Shown piece after piece: positions 44,257-52,297 of a stretch of 64,000 nt of DNA. The position numbers were made by a program, and so were the translations under genes. The notes below the pieces were generated by a model that was given only the letters and a program-made list of their open reading frames with translations, ran no database searches and was not told the origin of the DNA. Source of the stretch: Chitinophagaceae bacterium UBA1953 (GTDB lineage: Bacteria; Bacteroidota; Bacteroidia; Chitinophagales; Chitinophagaceae); NCBI GenBank assembly GCA_002336115.1, contig DDEN01000061.1:126823-190822 (forward strand). Direction: 5' to 3'. Each line of letters opens with the position of its first letter. Within the stretch, counting starts at the first letter, position 1.

Positions 44257-44586
44257 ATGGGTGCTTCAAAAACTGAATATTTTTCAGCAAAACAAAATGA
44301 AATTGCGGCAATCGCAAAAGCAATTGGCCATCCGGCCAGGGTGGCTATTCTTGAATATCTGGTAAAAGTAGATGCCTGTATATGTGGCGATATTGTAAAC
44401 GAACTGCCCCTTGCTCAGCCTACCGTTTCACAGCATCTCAGAGAACTGAAAAATGCAGGATTGATAAAAGGTAACATTGAAGGAAATGCCATTTGCTATT
44501 GTATTGATGAAAAAGCAATCGAAAAGCTTAAGAAATATTTTGATGGTATTTCAAACAAACTATTAAAGAAAAACAGTTGTTGTTAA
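44257..44586 (+). CDS. arsR: ArsR/SmtB-family arsenic-responsive repressor
   Basis: 109 residues. Winged-helix ArsR: AIGHPARVAILEYLVKVDAC, then PLAQPTVSQHLRELKNAGLI with the recognition helix. The arsenite-sensing Cys pair is at residues 41 and 43 (DACICGDI); two extra cysteines close the protein (KKNSCC), perhaps a third ligand. It represses the operon until As(III) binds. The operator lies directly upstream. First gene of arsR-arsM-acr3-arsC. Confidence 0.93.
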   Translation: MGASKTEYFSAKQNEIAAIAKAIGHPARVAILEYLVKVDACICGDIVNELPLAQPTVSQHLRELKNAGLIKGNIEGNAICYCIDEKAIEKLKKYFDGISNKLLKKNSCC

Positions 44587-44602
44587 TATTAAATATCAGT
44601 CC

Positions 44603-45436
44603 ATGAACAGTAACGAACAGATTAAAGAAATGGTAAAGCAGAAGTATGGTGAAATTGCTTTACAGGATGTTGAAACAAACGCATCTTCCTGTTGCGGCAG
44701 TGGTTGCTGCAGTACTGAAGTGTACAACATTATGAGCGAGGAATATAATCATGTGGAAGGTTATAATCCAGATGCAGATTTGAAACTTGGCTGCGGATTG
44801 CCTACTGAGTTTGCAAAAATTAAAAAGGGCGATACAGTTATTGATCTGGGCAGTGGTGCAGGAAATGATTGTTTTGTTGCAAGGCACGAAACGGGAGTAA
44901 CAGGGAAGGTGATTGGTATTGATTTTACCGAAGCCATGATTGAAAGAGCAAGAAATAACGCAGAAAAACTAAATTTTAATAACGTTGAGTTCAGGCTTGG
45001 CGATATAGAAAAAATTCCTGTTACAACAAATGTAGCCGATGTTGTTGTTAGCAACTGTGTAATGAATCTTGTTCCCGATAAGCCAAAGGCATTCAGCGAA
45101 GTGTACCGTATTTTAAAACCGGGAGGGCATTTCAGTATTTCAGACATTGTTTTAACAGGCCAATTACCGGAGCGCATTATGAATGCTGCCGAAATGTATG
45201 CAGGCTGTGTTGCCAGCGCTGTTCAGAAAGAAGATTACCTGCAGATTATTAAAGATGCAGGATTTAAAAACATCACGCTTCAAAAGGAAAAAGCAATCAT
45301 TGTTCCGAATGATATTTTGAAGAACTATCTTACTGACGCAGAAATCGAAATCTATAACTCAAACAAACAGGTCATTTTCAGTATTACAGTATATGCTGAA
45401 AAAACGGATAGCTGCTGTGCTCCCGGATGCTGTTAA
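44603..45436 (+). CDS. arsM: Arsenite methyltransferase ArsM
   Basis: 277 residues. N-terminal cysteine-rich segment (SSCCGSGCCSTEVYN) followed by the SAM-binding Rossmann core (VIDLGSGAGNDCFVARHETG, IGIDFTEAMIERARNNAEKL, DVVVSNCVMNLVPDKP). ArsM-type cysteines continue in LKLGCGLPTEFAK, SNCVMNL and YAGCVASAVQ, which bind As(III). The C-terminal tail DSCCAPGCC adds further thiols. It methylates arsenite to mono- and dimethylated forms with SAM. It lies 16 bases after arsR and 7 bases before acr3. Confidence 0.93.
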   Translation: MNSNEQIKEMVKQKYGEIALQDVETNASSCCGSGCCSTEVYNIMSEEYNHVEGYNPDADLKLGCGLPTEFAKIKKGDTVIDLGSGAGNDCFVARHETGVTGKVIGIDFTEAMIERARNNAEKLNFNNVEFRLGDIEKIPVTTNVADVVVSNCVMNLVPDKPKAFSEVYRILKPGGHFSISDIVLTGQLPERIMNAAEMYAGCVASAVQKEDYLQIIKDAGFKNITLQKEKAIIVPNDILKNYLTDAEIEIYNSNKQVIFSITVYAEKTDSCCAPGCC

Positions 45437-45443
45437 GCTTAGT

Positions 45444-46478
45444 ATGCAACCAAAATTAAAAACTTTAGACAGGTTCCTCACCTTATGGATTTTTCTTGCC
45501 ATGCTTACCGGTGTGGCATTGGGATATTTTTTCCCAACCGTAAAAGAAGTTGCAGATTCATTGAGTTCGGGTGCAACCAATATTCCATTGGCTGTTGGTT
45601 TGATATTGATGATGTATCCCCCTTTGGCCAAAGTAAATTACGCATTACTACCAAAAGCTTTTCTCGACAGGAAAGTAATGACAGTATCGCTTCTTCTAAA
45701 CTGGATTATTGGCCCGTTGTTAATGTTTGTATTGGCGTTTGTTTTTTTGAAGAATGAACCGGAGTATATGGTAGGATTAATTCTTATTGGTCTTGCCCGT
45801 TGTATTGCAATGGTGATTGTTTGGAACGATCTTGCAGGAGGCAACCGGGAATATGGAGCCCTGCTTGTTGCTTTAAACAGCATTTTTCAGGTGCTGACTT
45901 ACAGTTTTTATGCATGGTTGTTTATCAATGTTCTTCCGCAAAAATTTGGTTTGAGAAATTTTAATGTGTCTGTGCCAATGAAAGAGGTGGCTCAAAGTGT
46001 AATGATTTATTTGGGAATACCTTTTGCTGCCGGATTTTTAAGCAGATTTATATTAATCAGGACAAAGGGAATTGATTGGTACAATCGCAAATTTATTCCT
46101 GCAATATCACCCGTTACTTTGTATGCACTTCTGTTTACAATAGTAGTAATGTTCAGTCTTAAGGGGGATAAGATAGTGGAACTTCCAATGGATGTTGCCA
46201 TAATTGCAATTCCATTGATCGTTTATTTTTTGGTGATGTTCTTCGTGGCTTTCTTTATTAACAAGTCGCTGAATATACCTTACGACAAAAACATGTCGGT
46301 ATCATTTACGGCTACAGGAAATAATTTTGAATTGGCTATTGCTGTGTCAATAGCAGTGTTTGGAATACATTCTCCTCAGGCTTTTGCAGGTGTTATAGGT
46401 CCGCTGGTTGAAGTTCCTGTATTGATTTTATTAGTAAGAGCTGCTTTATTTTTAAAAAAGATTTATTACAGCAAATGA
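45444..46478 (+). CDS. acr3: Acr3-family arsenite efflux permease
   Basis: 344 residues from the ATG at 45444 (MQPKLKTLDRFLTLWIFLAM), 7 bases after arsM. About ten transmembrane helices. The family signatures are GLILIGLARCIAMVIVWNDL with the conserved substrate Cys of helix 4 and SFTATGNNFELAIAVSIAVF with the conserved Glu of helix 9. It exports As(III) through the inner membrane using the proton gradient. The last codons overlap the arsC start (ATGA), so expression is coupled. Confidence 0.93.
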   Translation: MQPKLKTLDRFLTLWIFLAMLTGVALGYFFPTVKEVADSLSSGATNIPLAVGLILMMYPPLAKVNYALLPKAFLDRKVMTVSLLLNWIIGPLLMFVLAFVFLKNEPEYMVGLILIGLARCIAMVIVWNDLAGGNREYGALLVALNSIFQVLTYSFYAWLFINVLPQKFGLRNFNVSVPMKEVAQSVMIYLGIPFAAGFLSRFILIRTKGIDWYNRKFIPAISPVTLYALLFTIVVMFSLKGDKIVELPMDVAIIAIPLIVYFLVMFFVAFFINKSLNIPYDKNMSVSFTATGNNFELAIAVSIAVFGIHSPQAFAGVIGPLVEVPVLILLVRAALFLKKIYYSK

Positions 46479-46888
46479 AAAAAATATTAGTACTCTGTAC
46501 GGGCAACAGTTGCAGAAGTCAGATTGCAGAAGGCTATCTGAAATATTTTTCTGGTAACAAGGCGGAAGTGTACAGTGCAGGAGTGGAAACACATGGAGTA
46601 AATCCACTGGCTGTACAGACAATGTTGGAAGATGGTGTTGATATATCAAACCATACATCAAACAATGTGAACGAATACAGGGATGTTGATTTTGATTTTG
46701 TGATAACCGTTTGTGATAATGCAAAAGAAAGATGTCCCTATTTCCCATCAAAAGCCCAAAAATTTCATCATAATTTCCCCGATCCTGCAAAAGCAAAAGG
46801 AACAGAAGAACAGATTAAAGAACAGTTCCGAATGGTAAGAAATATGATTAAAGAATATTGCAGCAGCTTTATTAAAGAACATGTATAA
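46475..46888 (+). CDS. arsC: Thioredoxin-coupled arsenate reductase / low-molecular-weight phosphatase-like ArsC
   Basis: 137 residues of the LMW-phosphatase fold. The P-loop CTGNSCRS holds nucleophile Cys8 with Cys13 and Arg14. Cys80 and Cys87 in VCDNAKERCPYFP match the C-x6-C redox pair of the S. aureus pI258-type ArsC, which is regenerated by thioredoxin. HNFPDPAKAKG carries the Asp-Pro of the general acid. It reduces As(V) to As(III) for the permease. Start codon overlaps the acr3 stop by four bases. The last gene of the operon. Confidence 0.9.
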   Translation: MKKILVLCTGNSCRSQIAEGYLKYFSGNKAEVYSAGVETHGVNPLAVQTMLEDGVDISNHTSNNVNEYRDVDFDFVITVCDNAKERCPYFPSKAQKFHHNFPDPAKAKGTEEQIKEQFRMVRNMIKEYCSSFIKEHV

Positions 46889-46948
46889 CGCAGCACTGTT
46901 CGGTTATCCTAATTATACATGTTCTATATAATTGGTAAAAAATTCTTC

Positions 46949-48313
46949 TCAGTATTTTATAAACTGTGTTGATTCGTTAATAAGCCCCCTGGTTTGAAGA
47001 ATATACTGGCCCCTTGCTAAATCATTAACCGGCAGACTTATAAAGTTAACCCCGGCAGAGAGGTGAACTTGTTTTTCCTTATATAAAACCCCGGTTTGAT
47101 TTGTTACAACAAACAGAACATCGCCTTCTTTCTCCGTAATTATTTTAGTGTTGAGATATAATGATGCCGGATTGGGGAATATAGAGATTGCTTGCTGCGA
47201 AAGACTGTTTTTAATAACAGCAATTTCAGAATAAGTGTACTGCCCGTCTTTATCAACCTGTTTTAACCTGTAGTAATTAATACCGGGCAAAATCTGTTTG
47301 TCGGTAAACGAATAAAACTGATCTGCTGCGCTGTTACCTGCTCCTTGTACAGTTCCGATTGCAGTAAACTGAACTCCGTTTGCAGAATGTTCAACATCAA
47401 AATGGTCGTTGCCTGCTTCCGCAGCAGTTGCCCAGTTTAATAATCCAGCATGGTTAACCAGTTTACCATTAAAGTAAAGCAGCTTTACAGGTAAAGGCAC
47501 TCCGTTTTTAAACAGCGTATAAATATTGAAAGAATTCAGACCTACGGTAGTGAGCGTATTGGTTGTTGTATTGAGAGTTGTATTTGGCAACTGGCTCCAG
47601 GTTGAGCCGCTGTTTTCACTGTAGTAGGCTGATAATGAAGTTTCAGAAATGCTATTCATTTCACTGTGAAAGTAATAGAAAATAACAGTGGCTGCCAGTG
47701 AAGAATTGTTGTCGGGAACTATTTCATACTCCCGGCTTGCCGATTTATTTTTTTGAATAGTATGGTATCGTTTAATTAATGTGTTTCCAAGGTTTGATGC
47801 AGAAGTTATGGATACACCAATATTACCCGGATTAACATTTGTTGGCACCGTAAGCATCCTGTTTAGCGTAATATATCCACCATTTAATCCGGTAAACCGG
47901 CTGCTGTTGCTTTCGCCCGAAATAGTGCCGCTTGTACCAAGGTTAACAATATGGTTGTTTAAATCAATACTGTCGCCGCTTTGAAATGTTACCGTTCCCG
48001 AAACTGTAATATCGCTGTTAAGCTGTAGCCCGTTTGAAGTTTTGTTTAACGTGAGGTTATAAAAACCTGTTGCTGAACTTCCGCTTATAAATGTGCCGCT
48101 GGTGCTGTTATTTCCACTGAAAAGCATTGTACTGCTGCCTTTTATAAAGGCTCCGTCGTTGCGGAGACCTCCGTTATTTACAACAAAGTAAACATTGCCA
48201 TTAGCAACAAGCGCAACACCGGTTTTGTTAAACAATCCCTGCGAAGAAATCTTTCCGGGGTTTAGCACAGCAACCAGAAACATACAGAGTATGAGTTTAC
48301 ATAAATTTTTCAT
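46949..48313 (-). CDS. Secreted T9SS-sorted protein, unknown function
   Basis: 454 residues with a signal peptide (MKNLCKLILCMFLVAVLNPG, cleavage near ISSQ). The first ~260 residues are rich in Ser/Asn/Gly beta repeats (GSSTMLFSGNNSTSGTFISG, LNSDITVSGTVTFQSGDSID), as in cell-surface adhesin or fibre-like proteins. From ~285 comes a fibronectin-like piece (LLNWATAAEAGNDHFDVEHS, FYSFTDKQILPGINYYRLKQ). The last ~80 residues are a type A T9SS sorting domain (AISIFPNPASLYLNTKI, then LPVNDLARGQYILQTRG, end STQFIKY). The NPA motif is classic. It is exported through T9SS to the outer surface. An 11-base gap separates it from the next gene, so both may be cotranscribed. Confidence 0.87.
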   Translation of the reverse strand: MKNLCKLILCMFLVAVLNPGKISSQGLFNKTGVALVANGNVYFVVNNGGLRNDGAFIKGSSTMLFSGNNSTSGTFISGSSATGFYNLTLNKTSNGLQLNSDITVSGTVTFQSGDSIDLNNHIVNLGTSGTISGESNSSRFTGLNGGYITLNRMLTVPTNVNPGNIGVSITSASNLGNTLIKRYHTIQKNKSASREYEIVPDNNSSLAATVIFYYFHSEMNSISETSLSAYYSENSGSTWSQLPNTTLNTTTNTLTTVGLNSFNIYTLFKNGVPLPVKLLYFNGKLVNHAGLLNWATAAEAGNDHFDVEHSANGVQFTAIGTVQGAGNSAADQFYSFTDKQILPGINYYRLKQVDKDGQYTYSEIAVIKNSLSQQAISIFPNPASLYLNTKIITEKEGDVLFVVTNQTGVLYKEKQVHLSAGVNFISLPVNDLARGQYILQTRGLINESTQFIKY

Positions 48314-48324
48314 AGCTGTATTTT

Positions 48325-49191
48325 TTACTTGATGTACTCCTGGTGACTGCCGGAACCATCTATCTGTATGTGGAAGTCCAGGAACAGCAATCCGGCATCG
48401 TTGTTATAAGTATCACCCACTGCACTTGAATTACGCCATATACGGCAAATAAGGATGCTGGAAATTTTTTTACCTGTTCCATCAATTCCTGTGTTACCGG
48501 CACTGAGAGCGGTGATGTTGTGTGTATTTGCTGTAAACGGCCCTGTTGCGGTTAAGGTGTTTGTTGTAATTGTTGGAAATACCTGCGGTGTGGTAGCGTC
48601 ATAATTGGCCCAGGTATATTCAAGGTTCCAGACAACGTTGCCTGTACCTGTACCTTTTGGAAGCCAGTGAATATGCGGATAAATTGTGCTGCCTTCTTTC
48701 CATGTATGCGGAAGCTGTACAGTAAATGACATTGATTCAACGCTTTGATTGTCTCTGAAATACCAGATTTGTGGCCCTGAATTACCACTTATATAATCAA
48801 TTGTAGCGGCATTTGAGCCTTTATCAAGCGTTACACGTAAATCATCCCACCGTACACCTATTGACGAAAGTTTTGTCCATAAAGGAGCTGTAGTTGTACC
48901 AGCATTGTAATAATAACCGGAACCGTCAGCATTGTCGCCCGTCAGATTTTGATTGGTGTTATAGACCAACAGGCTGGTGGCAGGGCTTGCTATTGTTGTA
49001 TTATCTGTTACAGATGTTAAGCTAACTCTTGGTATCAGCAATCCTTTATCCGAACTTACAATATCTAACATAGCCGAAATATCAGGATTGTTTCCTGTGG
49101 TGTTGATTGCAACGTTTTGACCAAAAGAATAAATTTGAAAAAAAGAGATGAAAAGAAAAGCAAGGGTCGGGCTTTTTTTAAAGGGTTTCAT
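48325..49191 (-). CDS. Secreted beta-strand-rich protein, unknown function
   Basis: 288 residues from the ATG at 49191 (signal peptide MKPFKKSPTLAFLFISFFQI, cleavage near FGQ); a GTG at 49209 would add six residues. The first segment is the stereotyped Bacteroidota opening VAINTTGNNPDISAMLDIVS, KGLLIPRVSLTS. The later part includes DLRVTLDKGSNAATIDYISG and WNLEYTWANYDATTPQ, as in phage-tail-like or fibre proteins of this group. There is no T9SS tail here, but the neighbour it precedes has one, with 11 bases between, so the pair may be exported or assembled together. Function unknown. Confidence 0.7.
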   Translation of the reverse strand: MKPFKKSPTLAFLFISFFQIYSFGQNVAINTTGNNPDISAMLDIVSSDKGLLIPRVSLTSVTDNTTIASPATSLLVYNTNQNLTGDNADGSGYYYNAGTTTAPLWTKLSSIGVRWDDLRVTLDKGSNAATIDYISGNSGPQIWYFRDNQSVESMSFTVQLPHTWKEGSTIYPHIHWLPKGTGTGNVVWNLEYTWANYDATTPQVFPTITTNTLTATGPFTANTHNITALSAGNTGIDGTGKKISSILICRIWRNSSAVGDTYNNDAGLLFLDFHIQIDGSGSHQEYIK

Positions 49192-49396
49192 AAAGAATGG
49201 ATTTTTCACTTTATAACTAATGTAACCAGACTTGTGCCTGATAATAAGGTAAAGGTATTTTCCTGTGTTGCTTCAGTACATGACCAAAGTCATTTAATTG
49301 TTTTAGTTTTTCTTTTTAAGAGTTTTTGTTTAATGAGTTTCTGGGTAATAAATTATTTTTTTTGCAAAAAATCTTTTACCCTTTTTCTTGGAAAAT

Positions 49397-49431
49397 AAAA
49401 ATGCGCCGTAGCCTGGATGACCACGGCGCAT
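49397..49431 (-). terminator. Terminator of the frameshifted secreted gene
   Basis: ATGCGCCGT / ACGGCGCAT, perfect 9-bp stem with a 13-base loop; T-rich tail on the minus strand. It lies 18 bases after the TAA at 49449-49451. Confidence 0.75.
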
Positions 49432-49448
49432 AAAACCGAAAATTCAGT

Positions 49449-50131
49449 TTATTGTTTTACAAATTTTGTGCTTATCAAACCAGTTTCTGCATTTATAAAA
49501 TTCAGGATATACAAACTATATATAGGCCTTTTTTCTTTTATTACAGAATAAACACTTGGTTTTTGAAAACGTGGTCTTGAATAATTAAAAAACATACCGG
49601 AAAATTCAGAATTATTTCTGCATCGTTATTACTTAAAGTAACTACAATGATTTTGTCAAATATCTTTTCAAGATAGATTAAATGAACTTTGTTGAATTTC
49701 TTTACGTTTATGAAAGCCTGGCCTTCATCATTTAATTTATATAGTTCAAAAAAATTGTTTAATGAGTCAGTTGCTTTAACGATAAAATGATTATTTGAAA
49801 CGGGGGTATTGTAAATCGTTAAAAACCAGATAGTGGCGATTGAATCATTAATTCCCAAACTTTTTTTTGGAATTTTTTTAAATGCAGAGGCCGAATCGTA
49901 GTCAGAAGATGTTATTTCTATTAGGCTATTTCTAAATGTATATTTCCCAAATGCAATATTTGATCTGCCTTCACATCCTGATTCATGAAAGAAATTTCCA
50001 AGGCTATCTAAAAGTAACGTTGAAGAGCAAAAACCGTTTTTATTTGAGAATACTTTTGTTGTTTTAAGTTGAGAATAGCTATTCGCAAAAATGCAAGCCA
50101 GAAGTGTAAGTAAGAAAAAAGATGTTTTCAT
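49449..50131 (-). pseudogene. Exported protein gene broken by a frameshift (or homopolymer error)
   Basis: The main frame runs from ATG 50131 (signal peptide MKTSFFLLTLLACIFANSYS) to an early stop at 49541 and ends out of character (IIQDHVFKNQVFIL). Adding one base to the A6 run at 49587-49592 switches to a frame that reads FNYSRPRFQKPSVYSVIKEK, RPIYSLYILNFINAETG and ends STKFVKQ at 49449. This end has the shape of a T9SS C-terminal tail (xYxLxxxNxETGxxxxKFVKQ). The terminator lies 18 bases after this second stop, not after the first, which supports the longer version. The front ~190 residues are beta-rich and unrecognised (SDYDSASAFKKIPKKSLGIN). Confidence 0.6.
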
Positions 50132-50147
50132 TATATGTTTGCGAGTA

Positions 50148-50504
50148 CTAATAATCCTGTATCAATACATCTGTTGGAATTTGAAGTGACTGATGAATTT
50201 GTCGGATCATTCCGAGTGTCAATTTTCTTTTACGATTTAATATTTCACTTGCCCTGCTTTTCAAACCAACAACTTTTGCCAGATCAGATTGAGTGAATTG
50301 CAATTGCTCTAATCTGAATTTAATTGCCTCAACAGGATCGGGGTAATCTATCGGGAAATGTTCTTTTTCGTAATTATCTATTAATAGTGAAAGAATTTCC
50401 AGTTCATCTCCCGTTGCATCACCAGGCTTTGCATCAAAAATTACTTCCAGCCTTTCGAGAGCTAGCTGGTAATCCTTTTTTGTTTTAATTGGTTTGATGT
50501 TCAT
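50148..50504 (-). CDS. higA: HigA-family antitoxin
   Basis: 118 residues. The N-terminal half is the toxin-neutralising part (DYQLALERLEVIFDAKPGDA, EDYPD-like HFPIDYPDPVEAIKFRLEQL). The C-terminal half is a Xre-type helix-turn-helix (TQSDLAKVVGLKSRASEILN, RKRKLTLGMIRQIHQSLQIP). It is a cytoplasmic DNA-binding antitoxin that represses its own operon. It follows higB by 3 bases, in the toxin-first order of this family. Confidence 0.9.
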   Translation of the reverse strand: MNIKPIKTKKDYQLALERLEVIFDAKPGDATGDELEILSLLIDNYEKEHFPIDYPDPVEAIKFRLEQLQFTQSDLAKVVGLKSRASEILNRKRKLTLGMIRQIHQSLQIPTDVLIQDY

Positions 50505-50507
50505 TTA

Positions 50508-50801
50508 TTAAATTTTTGCTGCGTCAATTTTATCGTATTGTGTATGCGTTCCAATAAACCTTATCCAAATAAGTTGATAGCGATAATTAATTCTTACAAT
50601 TAGTCTGTAGTGATTGCCTTTGATATTAAAAACTACCCGGTTGTTTTCCAAAAAGCTGGCACTTGGATATTCCCTTTTGATTTCTGATGGACTTTTCCAT
50701 TTCGCATTTTCAGCTTCCTTGTACCAGGATTTTAACTGTTGTTCACAGTCGGGATATTTTATCCAGAAATCTTTCAGTGTTTTTTTAGCAATAACTCTCA
50801 A
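50508..50801 (-). CDS. higB: HigB-family mRNA interferase toxin
   Basis: 97 residues from a TTG at 50801, since no ATG fits and the HigB N-terminus (RVIAKKTLKDFWIKYPDCEQ) starts there. Core motifs: WKSPSEIKREYPSASFLENN, VFNIKGNHYRLIVRINYRYQ, and the classical end WIRFIGTHTQYDKIDA. It is a RelE-fold ribonuclease that cuts mRNA in the ribosome during stress. First gene of a two-gene toxin-antitoxin unit; a palindrome lies 28 bases upstream. Confidence 0.92.
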   Translation of the reverse strand: MRVIAKKTLKDFWIKYPDCEQQLKSWYKEAENAKWKSPSEIKREYPSASFLENNRVVFNIKGNHYRLIVRINYRYQLIWIRFIGTHTQYDKIDAAKI

Positions 50802-50829
50802 ACTAAAAGTTTTTCAAAATTAAAAAAAG

Positions 50830-50844
50830 TTCCCAAAATGGGAA
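50830..50844. promoter_or_regulatory. Candidate HigA operator
   Basis: TTCCCA and TGGGAA are perfect arms around AAA, 28 bases upstream of the higB start codon. The form and place fit autorepression by HigA. Confidence 0.55.
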
Positions 50845-50847
50845 AAT

Positions 50848-51315
50848 TTATTTTTTCTTCACCTGTAATTCTTCCCAGGGTGTTGTGCCATCTTTTTCTC
50901 TTGTAAAAATCAATTGCTTTCCTTCACCGATTACAATTTCAGCTGTGGTGTAAATAAAATTGCTGTCAAGCAAATGACCGCCTGTTGTTTTTCCTGTACT
51001 GTCGCTGATACTGATGTGCAGGTGCGAACCGTTGGTGTTGACAGTTCCTGTTAAACTGACGATTTCAAAATGGCCATTGCCTTTTGTTCCTTCGGGTTGA
51101 TTGGCAAAACGGATATTCCATTGTATTAAACTTCCTGCACAGGTCATAATCCAGCCAGCTTCAATTTTTTCTTTTTGAACATAAGCTTCAATTTCTTTTC
51201 GCAGATCCTGTCCCGGCTTTAAGCGAATGGCATGAACTTTTATTTCTTCATTCTGCATAGGCTTTGTGTTTTGACAGGAAATAAAAAAAAGAAACAGTAT
51301 AAAAATGTATCGCAT
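50848..51315 (-). CDS. DUF296/PPC-domain lipoprotein
   Basis: 155 residues. Lipoprotein signal MRYIFILFLFFISC. The rest is one PPC (plants and prokaryotes conserved, DUF296) domain: VHAIRLKPGQDLRKEIEAYV, AGWIMTCAGSLIQWNIRFAN, and the family motif GSHLHISISD (GxHLH) near residue 95, with a metal-type His pair. In plants this domain is DNA-binding (AHL proteins). Here it is tethered outside, so DNA binding is unlikely. Probably a trimeric periplasmic protein; function unknown. Confidence 0.82.
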   Translation of the reverse strand: MRYIFILFLFFISCQNTKPMQNEEIKVHAIRLKPGQDLRKEIEAYVQKEKIEAGWIMTCAGSLIQWNIRFANQPEGTKGNGHFEIVSLTGTVNTNGSHLHISISDSTGKTTGGHLLDSNFIYTTAEIVIGEGKQLIFTREKDGTTPWEELQVKKK

Positions 51316-51446
51316 TATTTTTTATTGAAATGAAATTACCGGATGAAACAATTTTTTTCCTCGCATCGAAGATAATCTCAACAAATGAAATTGAGTTAAT
51401 CAATCCGGCTCATCTCAAAAATCCCATAAATCCCGGTTCAGACAAT

Positions 51447-52268
51447 TTAATCAACAAACAAATCTTTAAACAGTTCAGCGCCGGGTGTAACACTGTACTT
51501 ACGTAAATCGGTTATACCTTCTGCTGCAAACACATCTTCATCAACAAATAAATTGCCCGTACAGTTTCTTGATGGTTTGCTGAGAATAATATGTGCTGCA
51601 TCGGCCAGTATATCGGGTTTGCGGCTCATTTTTGCAAGTGCTTTTCCGCCTAATAAATTTCGTACAGCAGCAGTATCAATAGTTGTTTGCGGCCATAAAG
51701 AATTAGCTGCAATGCCTTCCTTTTTAAATTCAGACGACCAGCCAAGCGTAAGCATACTCATGTTGTACTTGCTGATGGTGTACGTAACATGATCGGCCAG
51801 CCATTTTGCACGCATAGTTAATGGGGGGGATAAGGTGAGAATGTGCGGATTGTTTCCCTTACGGAGATAGGGAATACAGGCTTTCGTCATAAAAAATGTA
51901 CCACGTACATTAATGTCAAACATCAGATCGTATCGCTTTGCTTCGGTTTGCTCAGTAGGAGATAATGTTATTGCCGATGCATTATTGATAAGGATATCGA
52001 TCCCTCCAAATTCAGCAACTGTTTTTTCAACGGCAGCCTGTATCTGATCTTCATACCTGATGTCGAGCTGAATGGCTAATCCGTTGCCACCAGCTGCAGT
52101 CATATCGCTGGCCGATGAAAAAATGGTTCCCCCGAGTTTTGGATTTTCTTCCACGCTTTTTGCAGCAACTACTATGTTAGCTCCTTCTTTTGCAAGGCGT
52201 AAACCTATTGCTTTGCCTATGCCCCGGCTTGCTCCGGTAATAAAAACTGTTTTTCCTTTAAATGACAT
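51447..52268 (-). CDS. Short-chain dehydrogenase/reductase (HSDL2-like)
   Basis: 273 residues. SDR signatures: cofactor TGASRGIGKAIGLRLAKEGA near the N-terminus, NNASAITL, Ser in LTLSPPLTM and the catalytic Tyr-x3-Lys in HVTYTISKYNMSML. The long N-terminal loop SVEENPKLGGTIFSSA and the TLWPQTT-like SLWPQTTIDTAAVRNLLGG fit the HSDL2-type branch of NAD(P)-linked oxidoreductases. It is likely cytoplasmic and acts on an acyl or hydroxyl lipid. It lies 29 bases downstream of the AI-2E gene on the same strand. Confidence 0.9.
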   Translation of the reverse strand: MSFKGKTVFITGASRGIGKAIGLRLAKEGANIVVAAKSVEENPKLGGTIFSSASDMTAAGGNGLAIQLDIRYEDQIQAAVEKTVAEFGGIDILINNASAITLSPTEQTEAKRYDLMFDINVRGTFFMTKACIPYLRKGNNPHILTLSPPLTMRAKWLADHVTYTISKYNMSMLTLGWSSEFKKEGIAANSLWPQTTIDTAAVRNLLGGKALAKMSRKPDILADAAHIILSKPSRNCTGNLFVDEDVFAAEGITDLRKYSVTPGAELFKDLFVD

Positions 52269-52297
52269 ACGAATCGTTTATTTAAAATATAATTTTT

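Noticed and set aside
44603..46478. Horizontal transfer of the arsenic operon
   Set aside because: No change in base composition, no integrase or repeats at the ends; the operon reads like its neighbours.
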